A DNA stretch of 64,000 nucleotides from assembly GCF_000429325.1 (NCBI RefSeq), contig NZ_AUBQ01000004.1:62001-126000 (forward strand), written 5' to 3'. Shown here one piece after another: positions 9,648 to 17,536 of the stretch. The notes under the pieces were generated by a model. The model had not been told where the DNA came from. It saw only the letters and a list, made by a program, of their open reading frames with translations, and ran no database searches. This stretch comes from Fundidesulfovibrio putealis DSM 16056. Lineage in GTDB: Bacteria > Desulfobacterota > Desulfovibrionia > Desulfovibrionales > Desulfovibrionaceae. Every line of letters starts with the position of its first letter. Within the stretch, counting starts at the first letter, position 1. Made by a program: the position numbers and the translations under genes.

Positions 9648-12119
9648 TCAGCAGATGTCGACGGACCAAGCTCGGCGCATTTGATCTGTCGGCAGCAGCC
9701 AGACCGCGCGGTGCAGTTCCGTCAGGAGTTCAAAGTCTTCCAGCAGGGCCGACTTCTCTTTGGCGGTCAAACCGGCTGGACCCATCTCCACGGCTTTGTC
9801 CAGCAACTCCCGGCGCAGTTGCCCGTCCGCTATGGTTTTGCGTTCTGGATGGCGCATAAGACCCAGGCGCAGGCCACAGGCCACTGGATCGACCACGGCC
9901 AGGGCCATGCCCTGTCCTTTGGGGATGTGCAACGGTCGGGGGGCTTGCTGGTTCTCCTGGTGCATGGCGCTTAATTCGACCAGTTCCAGAGGAGGATCGA
10001 CTTCCTCGGGAATGAGCACCAATCCAATGCGTCGCAGCCACTTGCCCAGCCTGGGAAGGCTGGTGACCACCGAGAGGGGGATGGAGAGCAGCAGCGGCAC
10101 GAATATCGGGCTGACCCACCAGAAGAACCGGTAGTTCAGATGGTAGAGGGTCGTGGCCCAGAGCCCAGCGACAATAGTCGCGCCCAGGTGGAAACGGACC
10201 GCCTCGGACCAGGGGGTCGGCTTATCCTCGCGGTCTTGCGTCTCCCAGCCGGTCACTTGGCCGAGCAGGGTGGTGAACACGAACTTTGCGTGAAACTGCA
10301 TCCGAATTGGAGCCAGCAGACTGGAGAGCACTATTTCCAGCAGGATGCTCGTCACGAGCCTGACCGCCCCGCCGAAGTGCCTGACCCGTCCCTGGATGAA
10401 CGCCAGCACAAGGCTGAATGCCTTGGGCAAAAACAGCAGCACGCCAGTGGTCAGAAGAAGACTCAAGGCCCACCATGGCTCCCAGATGGGCCATTCCGGA
10501 AAAAGGGATTTGGTGGGCGGGAAGTACACAGCCGGAACCAGGGACTCGATGATCGCCTCGGCAGTGGACGCGGCCAGGAACAAAAACCACAGCAGGGCGG
10601 ACCCGTAGGCCATGACCCCGTTGATGAACAGGAACCGGTGGATGGTGAACAGGCCGCTGCCGAAGACAAGCCGCAGATGCTGCATGTTGCCCATGCACCA
10701 GCGCCGGTCGCGGCTCAGTTCGGCCAGAAGGTTCGGAGGCGTCTCTTCGTAGCTTCCGGGCAGGTCGTAGGCCACCCAGACCCCCCAGCCCGCCCGGCGC
10801 ATGAGCGTTGACTCCACGAAGTCATGGCTGGAGATATCCCCTCCCAAGGGCGGTTTGCCAGTCAGCCGGGGCAGGGCGCAATGACGAATGAAGGGCCGCA
10901 GGCGGATCAGTGCGTTGTGTCCCCAGAACTGGGCGTCGCCCAGAAGCCAGAAATGCAGGCCAGCGGAGAACATGGGGCCGTACAACCGGCTTGAAAACTG
11001 CTGCGCGCGGGCCAGGAGCGTGTCGCGTCCAGCCACTCCCGGAACCGATTGCAGAATTCCCACCCGGCGGTTGCGCTCCATGACCGAGACCATGCGCACG
11101 ATGGTTTGGCCGCTCATGACGCTGTCCGCGTCCATGACCAGCATATAGGTGTAACAGGCTCCGAACCTGCGGCAGAAGTCCGCGATGTTGCCGCTTTTCT
11201 TCTTGGTGTTGGCCTTGCGCCTCCGATAGAAAATCCGGCTCGCCCCTCCCAGCCTGTCGCGCAGGGCCGCCCAGGCGGATTCCTCCTCGGCCCAGGCCTC
11301 GGGGTTGCGGGTGTCGCTCAGGATGAAGAAATCGAAGTTCGCGGCCTTGCCGGTGCGCTTAAGAGAGCTGTGCACAGCCTCGATGCCCGCTGCGACGCGG
11401 TCCATGTCCTCGCCGTACACCGGGTAGACGATGGCGGTGCGGATTCCCGGACGCTCGGGCTTGTCGCCTGGGCGCTCAGCCGTGATGGCGAAACGGTCGG
11501 ACCGTCGGACCAGGGTCACAAATCCGGCCATGGCCGTCCAGAACCCGATGGCTATCCACGCGAACAGGATCGCGAAAATAGCCATCAGGACGAGCTCGAG
11601 AGCGGTTGCCCCCCCGTGCGGCAACAACACGCCCATGCGCAACGTGGCCACGCCAGTGGGGACGACGATGAGCAGGACAAGCATCAACCGGCGTGCGCGG
11701 GCAGTCGCGGTCCAGGACTTGTGCCTGCGCTCCAGGAGCCTGTAGGGCCAGCCGGGAGGCTTGCCCTCCTGCTCGGGAGCAGGCGTGCCGTCCGGTGTTT
11801 TCTTCCCGGAGCCGTTTTTCAGGCGTGGATACTCCGGTGCCATTGGCGTGCGCTTGATCGGAGGGGCGGCGCGCACGTCCGGATCAGGGCCAGGAGCGTG
11901 GAGTCGGCCTAGGAGCAGGCGCATGGCCGCCTGTTCCAGGGGCTCGGACCCAGCGGGCTGCCGGGCCGCGTCAGAGAGCACACTCAGGGCCGTTTCCAGT
12001 CGTTCGGGCTCGGACATGGGCAGCCGCCCCAGATAGGCCAGGAGCCTTCGACCGGATTGGTCCGGGGGGGCGGCGCGCGGCGCTTTGCCCTGCGAGGTGT
12101 GTTCCGGGGTTGTGATCAT
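9648..12119 (-). CDS. opgH: Glucan biosynthesis glucosyltransferase H
   Basis: Inner-membrane GT2-family glucosyltransferase that polymerises the beta-glucan backbone of osmoregulated periplasmic glucans (MdoH). About 823 aa. A cytoplasmic Pro-rich N-terminus precedes two membrane segments near 140-210. The GT2 domain has VYPVYGEDMDRV, the DxD-type MDADSVMSG near residue 330, the DFVESTLMRRAGW block and a QxxRW-like RDRRWCMGN near 470. Several C-terminal membrane segments follow. The start ATG 12119 overlaps the opgG stop by 4 bp (ATGA), so the two are translationally coupled. The upstream in-frame reading to 12146 is not favoured. Such genes are best known from gamma- and alphaproteobacteria. 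Confidence 0.93.
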   Translation of the reverse strand: MITTPEHTSQGKAPRAAPPDQSGRRLLAYLGRLPMSEPERLETALSVLSDAARQPAGSEPLEQAAMRLLLGRLHAPGPDPDVRAAPPIKRTPMAPEYPRLKNGSGKKTPDGTPAPEQEGKPPGWPYRLLERRHKSWTATARARRLMLVLLIVVPTGVATLRMGVLLPHGGATALELVLMAIFAILFAWIAIGFWTAMAGFVTLVRRSDRFAITAERPGDKPERPGIRTAIVYPVYGEDMDRVAAGIEAVHSSLKRTGKAANFDFFILSDTRNPEAWAEEESAWAALRDRLGGASRIFYRRRKANTKKKSGNIADFCRRFGACYTYMLVMDADSVMSGQTIVRMVSVMERNRRVGILQSVPGVAGRDTLLARAQQFSSRLYGPMFSAGLHFWLLGDAQFWGHNALIRLRPFIRHCALPRLTGKPPLGGDISSHDFVESTLMRRAGWGVWVAYDLPGSYEETPPNLLAELSRDRRWCMGNMQHLRLVFGSGLFTIHRFLFINGVMAYGSALLWFLFLAASTAEAIIESLVPAVYFPPTKSLFPEWPIWEPWWALSLLLTTGVLLFLPKAFSLVLAFIQGRVRHFGGAVRLVTSILLEIVLSSLLAPIRMQFHAKFVFTTLLGQVTGWETQDREDKPTPWSEAVRFHLGATIVAGLWATTLYHLNYRFFWWVSPIFVPLLLSIPLSVVTSLPRLGKWLRRIGLVLIPEEVDPPLELVELSAMHQENQQAPRPLHIPKGQGMALAVVDPVACGLRLGLMRHPERKTIADGQLRRELLDKAVEMGPAGLTAKEKSALLEDFELLTELHRAVWLLPTDQMRRAWSVDIC

Positions 12120-13705
12120 TTTTCGCGCGTAAGGTCGTAGTTCCACGTTTCACTCACGGATCCGTCGCCGAACTTGAGAAACGCGCGCAGTTCGATGGGG
12201 TCCCTTTTCTCAGGCATCATGCTCGCGAGGGGCGCCCCCTCCTCGGCCACCGCCCTGAACACCAGCCTCCAGCCGCCGGTCACGGCGTTCTTGTAGACCT
12301 GCTGTTCCTCTATCTTGACGCCAGGTCCGGCGCTGACGAACCCCTGCGGCGGGTCCGTCCTGGGCTTGCCGGGTTTTTCCCCGGAAAAATCGAGGACGAA
12401 GAACTGGGCGTTCGGGCCTTGGCGCGCGACGCGGGTGGCCGTGACTATGGTTTTGGGGGCCAGCGCGCCGAGAGCCGTGAGCCAGCGCATGCGGTAATCG
12501 AAGGAGAGTTGCTTGCCGGGCTCTCCCTGGTCCTTCGGCTGCCAGAAGACCGCGATGTTGTCGTGAATTTCCTTGTCGGAGGGTATCAACACCAGTTTCA
12601 CCTCGCCCGGCCCCCAGTCCCCTTGAGGCTCGATCCACAGGCTGGGGCGCATCTCGTAGCGGGATTCTAGGTCCTGATAGCTGCGGAAATCCGTGTCGCG
12701 CTGCATCAGGCCGAAGCCCTGGACATCATCCGCCTGGAAGGTATGCACCCGCAGCGGCACCGGGTTGCGCAGGGGACGCCAGAGCCATTCGCCGCCGCGC
12801 ATGTGCAGGAGCAGGCCGTCCGAGTCGTGGACTTCGGCGCGCCAGTCCATCCGTTGGTTGGGGAGAGAGTTTTCGCCGTAGAGGAACATGCTGGTCAGGG
12901 GCGCGATGCCGAGAACGTTTACCGGCTTGCGCAGAAAAATCCGGCTGGTCACCTCCACGACGGTCTCTTCCCCAGGCGATGCCTTGAAGGCGTATGCGCC
13001 TGTCATGCTCTCGCTATCCAGCAGGGCGAAAATGGTAAGCTGTTTATCCTTCCTGGTTGGCTTCTGGATCCAGAATTCGCGGAACCAGGGGAACTCCTCG
13101 CCCTTCTGTTCAGCAGTGTCCACGCCCAGGCCCCGGGCCGACAGCCCGTATCCCTGGCCTTTGGCCACGGCTCGAAAATAGGACGCGCCCAGGAAAACAA
13201 GGAATTCATCCTTGTAGGTCGGGGTGTTGACCACGCCGTGGACCCTGAAGCCGGCCGCGCCGAGCTGGACAGGGACCTTTTCCTTGAGCCGACCGGCCTG
13301 GCTGAAATCGAACATGTCCGAGGTCACAGCTACGGGAGTGGCTTTCGCTCCGTCGACGATGTTTATGGAGACGGTCCTGTCGTAGAGGAATCCGGGCGGG
13401 AAAAACTGGAGTTCGAAGGGCAGTTTCTCCTCGCGCCACAGGGATTTGCCAGGGATGAAGCGGATCTTGCGCCAGTCGTCGTAGGAGAGTGAGCGTAGCG
13501 GTTCTTCCACCTGCTTCGGTGCCTGGTATGGTTTCCCGGCCAGGTCCCTGGCCGCTTCGACAACGGAGGCGAAGGAAAACTGTTTCCCCGCCGCCAACGC
13601 GCTTGAGCCACCGATCAGGAAAATTGCCGAAACCATTGCAATAAGTCTCGATAATGCAGAAGTACGACGATAAAGGCCCGATAAGTTTTGTTTCATGTGC
13701 ATCAT
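12116..13705 (-). CDS. opgG: Periplasmic glucan biosynthesis protein G
   Basis: Periplasmic MdoG/OpgG protein, needed with OpgH to build osmoregulated periplasmic glucans. Residues 1-39 form a signal peptide: basic start, hydrophobic LIAMVSAIFLIGG, likely cleavage after SSALA. The rest (529 aa in total) matches the MdoG fold: FSFASVVEAARDLAGKPY, FIPGKSLWREEKLPFELQFF, FQADDVQGFGLMQRD, YEMRPSLWIEP. A purine-rich AAGGA lies about 9 bases upstream of ATG 13705; ATG 13702 and 13696 are in-frame alternatives. A sigma70-like promoter is visible at 13753-13780. It is first gene of the opgG-opgH operon. Confidence 0.93.
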   Translation of the reverse strand: MMHMKQNLSGLYRRTSALSRLIAMVSAIFLIGGSSALAAGKQFSFASVVEAARDLAGKPYQAPKQVEEPLRSLSYDDWRKIRFIPGKSLWREEKLPFELQFFPPGFLYDRTVSINIVDGAKATPVAVTSDMFDFSQAGRLKEKVPVQLGAAGFRVHGVVNTPTYKDEFLVFLGASYFRAVAKGQGYGLSARGLGVDTAEQKGEEFPWFREFWIQKPTRKDKQLTIFALLDSESMTGAYAFKASPGEETVVEVTSRIFLRKPVNVLGIAPLTSMFLYGENSLPNQRMDWRAEVHDSDGLLLHMRGGEWLWRPLRNPVPLRVHTFQADDVQGFGLMQRDTDFRSYQDLESRYEMRPSLWIEPQGDWGPGEVKLVLIPSDKEIHDNIAVFWQPKDQGEPGKQLSFDYRMRWLTALGALAPKTIVTATRVARQGPNAQFFVLDFSGEKPGKPRTDPPQGFVSAGPGVKIEEQQVYKNAVTGGWRLVFRAVAEEGAPLASMMPEKRDPIELRAFLKFGDGSVSETWNYDLTREK

Positions 13706-13752
13706 GGATTGCGTCCTTCTTGCTTTGGACTGAAGTTTCCCAAGTATCGATT

Positions 13753-13780
13753 CTTATACGCTTATCAAATGATATTGCAA
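13753..13780 (-). promoter_or_regulatory. Predicted sigma70-like promoter of opgGH
   Basis: On the minus strand a TTGCAA -35 element (13775-13780) and a TATAAG -10 element (13753-13758) are separated by 16 bases, about 50 bases upstream of the opgG start. This is a pattern match only; no start site is known. Confidence 0.45.
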
Positions 13781-14324
13781 CGGAAGTTTCATTGGGCAAG
13801 GCCTCGTTCAACTGTGCAAAGATGTTCCAGGGTTAGCCCCCTGTTCAAAAGTACTTTCGAGAAATTTTGAATTCTCCGTCGATGCGGAGTTATGCCGATG
13901 GGTTTTGGCGGTCAGGGCGACCCGGCGGGTGGCGGTGGTAAGGAGTTATGACAGCCTAACCCGGTGTGCCCAAATTCGACGATGCCCCCCGAACGGATGG
14001 TCGCCCTTGGCGCGCGAATCCGTCTCAGTAGCCCGACATTCCGACAGTTACCGTGCGTACGTTCATTCCTATTTGGTGGGAGTGATTCTCATATACATTT
14101 CTCACCGGATGATGATGCAGGCCATGTGGCGGGATCTAAAAAGCATAAAGTGAAACAATCGCAGTGGATAGGTGATATGATTTTACGGCATGATTGTTGT
14201 AATATCCCCAGGAAGTTCCTGGATTGGCCTGTTGAAGCTTGTTTTTAGTGGGTATCTCGAGAGAAGAGACAGGCTGTGCTCAGCCTGTTTTGTAGGCACG
14301 TCACGTTTAACCGAAGGAGTACTC
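13781..14324. other. Intergenic region between divergent opgG and the DUF3309 gene
   Basis: About 540 bases without a convincing gene. Small plus-strand open frames (13905-14153, 13964-14248) show no protein-like features. It contains a near-perfect palindrome with 7-base arms CCAGGAA/TTCCTGG at 14208-14222 and a hairpin at 14269-14288 just ahead of the DUF3309 gene, so it probably holds its control region. Confidence 0.55.
14269..14292 (+). terminator. Hairpin with T-run in the leader of the DUF3309 gene
   Basis: ACAGGCT (14269-14275) and AGCCTGT (14282-14288) form a 7-bp stem with a 6-base loop, followed by TTTTG. It ends about 33 bases before the DUF3309 start codon. It may be a weak terminator or attenuator. 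The stem is short. Confidence 0.4.
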
Positions 14325-14483
14325 ATGTCACTCGGAACAATACTGCTCATAGTTTTGGTGCTGGCTCTTGTAGGCGTGATTCCAGTATGGCCGCATAGTC
14401 GTTCGTGGGGCTATGCTCCTGGAGGAATAGTAGGCATCATATTGGTTATACTCCTTGTTTTGTTCTTGCTTGGAAGGATTTAG
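14325..14483 (+). CDS. DUF3309 family small membrane protein
   Basis: 52-aa peptide starting MSLGTILLIVLVLALVG and ending LVLFLLGRI, with the internal PVWPHSRSWGYAPGG stretch typical of DUF3309 proteins as recalled. Two hydrophobic segments flank a short Trp/Pro/Gly-rich turn, so it is probably a hairpin-like inner-membrane protein. Function is unknown. ATG 14325 is preceded by GAAGGAGT at ideal spacing; a longer in-frame reading from 14190 is unlikely. Members of this family often sit among stress genes in soil and water proteobacteria, which agrees with the genes that follow. Confidence 0.85.
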   Translation: MSLGTILLIVLVLALVGVIPVWPHSRSWGYAPGGIVGIILVILLVLFLLGRI

Positions 14484-14650
14484 CGACTGTTGCACGCGGT
14501 AAGCGAGCGGTGTGTGTTGGTGTTTCAGGTTGTAATGGATGAAGAGTGGGCCTGCGCCTATGCGCATGAATGGAAACAACCTGAACCGGACAGCCATCCT
14601 CATGAATTGAGTGGGCGAAGAGTCCCGGCAGGTTCGTCGAGAAACAAACC

Positions 14651-15328
14651 ATGATCGGAGCAGTGATGGATTTCCCCAGGTTCAAGCGCATCCCCGAGCA
14701 CATCGGCGTGATCCCGGACGGCAACAGGCGCTGGGCTGCGGCGCGCGACCTTCCCAAGGAGTCCGGCTACGCGTCGGGCGTGCCGCCCGGTTTTGATCTC
14801 TTTGAGCATAGCCGCTCCTTGGGCATCAAGGAGATGACCCTTTACGGATTCACCCAGGACAACACCAAGCGCCCTTCGGTCCAGACTGCCGCTTTCCGGA
14901 AAGCCTGCGTTGAAATCGCCATGGGCCTGACAGAACGCGATGCGGCTCTTCTGGTCGTCGGCAACACCGACTCTCCCCTCTTTCCTGAGGAACTCATTCC
15001 TTTTGCGCGTCAGCGGCAGGTTTTCGGCAAGGGGTCGATCCGGGTGAACCTTCTGGTCAATTACGGGTGGCTTTGGGACCTCTCGCATGGGGCCTCAGGC
15101 GCGACAAAGCCGTCCGAGTTCACGGGGTCTCTCGCCTCCAGCGATATCTCGCGAATAGACTTGGTCATCCGTTGGGGAGGCAGGCGCCGTTTGTCGGGTT
15201 TTCTTCCCGTGCAGTCGGTCTATTCGGACTTCTACTTCCTTGACGAACTTTGGCCTGACTATTGTGGCGACCATCTGCTGGAAGCCCTCAGATGGTACGA
15301 GGATCAGGATGTGACTCTGGGCGGATGA
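14651..15328 (+). CDS. Divergent undecaprenyl diphosphate synthase-like (cis-prenyltransferase) protein
   Basis: Member of the UppS fold family, which condenses isopentenyl diphosphate to polyprenyl diphosphates. It keeps HIGVIPDGNRRWA (canonical MDGNGRWA), TLYGFTQDNTKRP (canonical TLYAFSxENWxRP) and DLVIRWGGRRRLSGF followed by LWPDY. Several usual catalytic positions differ: Tyr in the GH(x)xG motif (GYASG), Lys instead of the following-helix Arg, Thr for Trp in the ENW motif, and GGR for GGE. At 225 aa it is slightly short for UppS. Best SD fit is CGGAG at 14656-14660 before ATG 14666; ATG 14651 is the longer option. It is probably not the housekeeping UppS. Its product and even its activity are uncertain. 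Confidence 0.8.
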   Translation: MIGAVMDFPRFKRIPEHIGVIPDGNRRWAAARDLPKESGYASGVPPGFDLFEHSRSLGIKEMTLYGFTQDNTKRPSVQTAAFRKACVEIAMGLTERDAALLVVGNTDSPLFPEELIPFARQRQVFGKGSIRVNLLVNYGWLWDLSHGASGATKPSEFTGSLASSDISRIDLVIRWGGRRRLSGFLPVQSVYSDFYFLDELWPDYCGDHLLEALRWYEDQDVTLGG

Positions 15329-15370
15329 TCGCGGCGAAACATCAGGGCAGGGGCGCCATCGAAGCGGAAG

Positions 15371-15540
15371 TGGAGCAGTGCAGTGATGCACTTCCTCTTG
15401 AGCCCCTTCTGGAGCAAAGCCTTTGCCCTGTCAGGAATCGCCCCCAGCTGATCTCCCGAAGTTCCAGAGAGCAAAGTTTCAAGCCTCTCAACCCTACGAG
15501 GATTTGATGGTCTGGAGTTTGGTGGATTTGCACTGCTCCA
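15371..15540. repeat. 170-bp segment bounded by perfect 12-bp inverted repeats
   Basis: TGGAGCAGTGCA at 15371-15382 is repeated as its exact reverse complement at 15529-15540. Nothing coding is recognisable between them. The layout is that of a miniature inverted-repeat element or a decayed insertion sequence, but no target-site duplication was recognised at the edges. Confidence 0.4.
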
Positions 15541-15760
15541 AAACTGTCTAAGTCTAGTGATTTTTCAAGTGTAAAAGAACATTACAGTTTGTCTGCAGCA
15601 TAAAACTGTTATTTTTTAAAAATATTGAATAATGTAATATGTAATACATCTAAAGTTAATGAAAAACAGATTGACTGAGTTAGTTTCTGTGTTATTTATG
15701 TCACACTAGAAGCTCTGTTTATGCAATGAAACGAATTTGTGTGTTTGTCAGTCTGGGTTT
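15541..15760. other. AT-rich non-coding block with repeated AAACTGT half-sites
   Basis: This stretch is much richer in A and T than the rest of the window and has no credible gene. AAACTGT occurs at 15541-15547 and 15603-15609 and inverted (ACAGTTT) at 15584-15590. It leads into a promoter-like sequence at 15671-15698. Likely a regulatory region or an insertion scar. Confidence 0.5.
15671..15698 (+). promoter_or_regulatory. Predicted sigma70-like promoter upstream of the repeat-protein gene
   Basis: TTGACT (15671-15676) and TATTTA (15693-15698) with a 16-base spacer, inside the AT-rich block about 180 bases before the small gene at 15879. Pattern match only. Confidence 0.4.
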
Positions 15761-15878
15761 CTAGCTGGATTTGGAAAAGGGGTTCTCCCCGAACAGTGGG
15801 CCAAGCGCTGCTGCAGTAGATTCTGCATTGTGTATTGTCCCATTCGAACTGAACAATGTAACGATTTCGGAGGATATT

Positions 15879-16103
15879 ATGCCTAATAGCACAAAGAACA
15901 GCGGTCAGCGTGAAGAATCCAAGACTGGTGGTTCAAAGGCCAGTGAGCACCCCAGCACCAAGTCCGGCGAGTCCAAGAAGATGGAACAGCACGGCAGTTC
16001 CCACTCGACCGAAGCCAAGAAGAGCGAGCAGCACGGCAGCGCCCGTTCCGGCGAGTCCAAGAAGAGCAGCCAGCACGCAGGCGCAGCGAAGAATAGCCAT
16101 TAG
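15879..16103 (+). CDS. Small Lys/Ser/His-rich repeat protein
   Basis: 74-aa, very hydrophilic protein without membrane segment, signal peptide or Cys. Residues 29-70 are three 14-residue repeats of the form SGESKKxEQHGS. The start ATG 15879 follows GGAGG (15869-15873) at good spacing. Low complexity and high charge suggest an intrinsically disordered, stress-protectant-like protein, comparable in style to KGG-type or hydrophilin proteins, but no family is assigned. It stands after an AT-rich promoter region and before a 36-base inverted repeat. Function unknown. Confidence 0.7.
   Translation: MPNSTKNSGQREESKTGGSKASEHPSTKSGESKKMEQHGSSHSTEAKKSEQHGSARSGESKKSSQHAGAAKNSH
15963..16088 (+). repeat. 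Three in-frame 42-bp tandem repeats
   Basis: Within the small protein gene, three consecutive 42-base units each begin TCCGGCGAGTCCAAGAAG or a close variant (the middle unit begins TCGACCGAAGCCAAGAAG). The unit is a multiple of three, so the repeat keeps frame and encodes 14 residues. Confidence 0.85.
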
Positions 16104-16204
16104 GGTGGATGGGGAGGCCATGTCGGTTTCTCGTCTGAGGCCAAACCTGAGATGAGTTGAGTCGGCACGACCGAGCATGGACACATTCGGCAAGTGGTAC
16201 GCCT

Positions 16205-16240
16205 CCCGCCGTTCCTGATGTTGTCATCAGGAACGGCGGG
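16205..16240. repeat. Perfect 16-bp inverted repeat with 4-base loop
   Basis: CCCGCCGTTCCTGATG (16205-16220), loop TTGT, then the exact reverse complement (16225-16240). No T-run follows on either strand, so it is a strong hairpin but not a classical intrinsic terminator. It lies between the repeat-protein gene and the first PRC-barrel gene, in a 267-base gap that otherwise shows nothing. Confidence 0.8.
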
Positions 16241-16370
16241 AAATGCCCGCAACACGATGGCCACCCGGCTGTATCGCAATCAGCTCGGATGATGTGTGTT
16301 CAAGAAAGTCAATTTATCATTTCGATTCTCAATCTGATTCGTTCCGGTTTCGGAACAAAGGAACAACTTC

Positions 16371-16700
16371 ATGGAAACGAACCAATCCTACACGTCAGGC
16401 GGCGATACATCCTTGACCACCCAGGACCTCTCCAACCTCACGAAGGGATGGAGTGTCAAGGACGATATTCTGGGCAAGGACATCTATAACGACAACAACG
16501 ACAACATCGGCACCATTCAAGATCTGTATGTGACTCGTGACAAGGCAATTTCATACGCCGTTCTCGGTGTGGGTGGCTTCCTGGGCATGGGGCGCCATGA
16601 CGTGGCCATTCCAGTGTACCAACTGAGAATGACAAACGACCAGATCATGTTGCCCGGGGCCACGCAAGACTCCCTGAAGGCCATGCCGGCTATTGATTAA
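16371..16700 (+). CDS. PRC-barrel domain protein 1
   Basis: 109-aa cytoplasmic protein with one PRC-barrel beta-domain (residues 25-105): GWSVKDDILGKDIYND, DNIGTIQDLYVTRD, GVGGFLGMGRHDVAIPVYQL. PRC-barrels bind RNA, tetrapyrroles or protein partners; in stand-alone stress proteins the partner is unknown. ATG 16371 has AAAGGAAC just upstream. It is the first of three paralogues in 2 kb (others at 17537 and 17974), with the hemerythrin gene in between, and ends before a clear terminator. Confidence 0.88.
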   Translation: METNQSYTSGGDTSLTTQDLSNLTKGWSVKDDILGKDIYNDNNDNIGTIQDLYVTRDKAISYAVLGVGGFLGMGRHDVAIPVYQLRMTNDQIMLPGATQDSLKAMPAID

Positions 16701-16747
16701 TCGTCCTGCAGCGGCTGGACTGAAGAGCCTGGCCCAAACGCAGGGAG

Positions 16748-16779
16748 GACGCCCCAGGCGGACCGGGGCGTCTCTTTCT
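16748..16779 (+). terminator. Rho-independent terminator after PRC-barrel 1
   Basis: GACGCCCC (16748-16755) pairs with GGGGCGTC (16765-16772), 9-base loop, followed by TCTTTCT. It separates the PRC-barrel gene from the hemerythrin gene, which must then have its own promoter. Confidence 0.7.
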
Positions 16780-16836
16780 GATCATAACGTGCGCCCAAAT
16801 CGCACAGACATCCACCCCGAACACACAGGAGCGGTT

Positions 16837-17328
16837 ATGCCCAATATAGCCAAGACAGAGAAATCGCAGGTCATGGAGAAAACACACGAGGCTACGGCGC
16901 TGCTGCGAGCCGACCATAAGCATGTGAGCGACCTCTTTGCCAAGTACGAGGAACAGCAGTCCCCTTCTCAGAAGAGGGCACTTGTAGCCCTGCTATGCAC
17001 CGAACTCAAAATCCATGTGCAGATCGAAGAAGAGATATTCTACCCCGCAGTGAAACAGGCACTGAAGGACAAGGAAATGATCCCGGAGGGATTGGTCGAA
17101 CATGCTGCGATCAGCGACCTGATCAGGCAAGTGGAAAACATTGCCCCCGATGGAGAGATGTTCGACGCAAAGATCAAGGTGATGTCCGAATACGTCAAGC
17201 ATCATGTCAAGGAAGAACAGCAGGAAATGTTTCCAAAGGCGAAAGCCTCCACGCTCGACATGAACGTGTTGGGTGCCAGGATGGTTTTACGCAAAAAAGA
17301 GCTGCTCACTAAAATGACCGGTCATTAA
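16837..17328 (+). CDS. Hemerythrin HHE domain protein
   Basis: 163-aa protein with a four-helix hemerythrin-like domain expected to bind a non-haem di-iron centre. Ligand-type residues are seen in LRADHKHVSDLF, IHVQIEEEIFYPAV, LVEHAAISDLI and YVKHHVKEEQQEMFP. Such domains sense or carry oxygen or nitric oxide, or protect against oxidative stress. The start ATG 16837 follows CAGGAGCGG; an in-frame reading from 16693 would cross the terminator at 16748 and is rejected. Soluble. The location among PRC-barrel and catalase genes supports a stress role, which is inference. Confidence 0.88.
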   Translation: MPNIAKTEKSQVMEKTHEATALLRADHKHVSDLFAKYEEQQSPSQKRALVALLCTELKIHVQIEEEIFYPAVKQALKDKEMIPEGLVEHAAISDLIRQVENIAPDGEMFDAKIKVMSEYVKHHVKEEQQEMFPKAKASTLDMNVLGARMVLRKKELLTKMTGH

Positions 17329-17404
17329 ATCATCGCCATTAGCGGTGGCGCGGTCTGCCGTCGGTGAGCCGGGTGACCTGTTCTTGAGCGGCTTGCGCTG
17401 ACAG

Positions 17405-17435
17405 TGAAGGGGCAGGAGCCTGTCCTGACCCTTCA
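17405..17435 (+). terminator. Hairpin downstream of the hemerythrin gene
   Basis: Arms TGAAGGGGCAGGA (17405-17417) and TCCTGACCCTTCA (17423-17435) pair over 13 positions with one mismatch. The tail is only weakly T-rich, so a transcription-end role is likely but unproven. Confidence 0.45.
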
Positions 17436-17536
17436 TACTCATTCTCCGCGTGTTCTCTCGGCACGAACTGGCAGGGAAAGACTAGCGATTCTTTGAATGA
17501 CTCTCCGAAAGAAATTTACAGGAAAGGAGCACGTAA

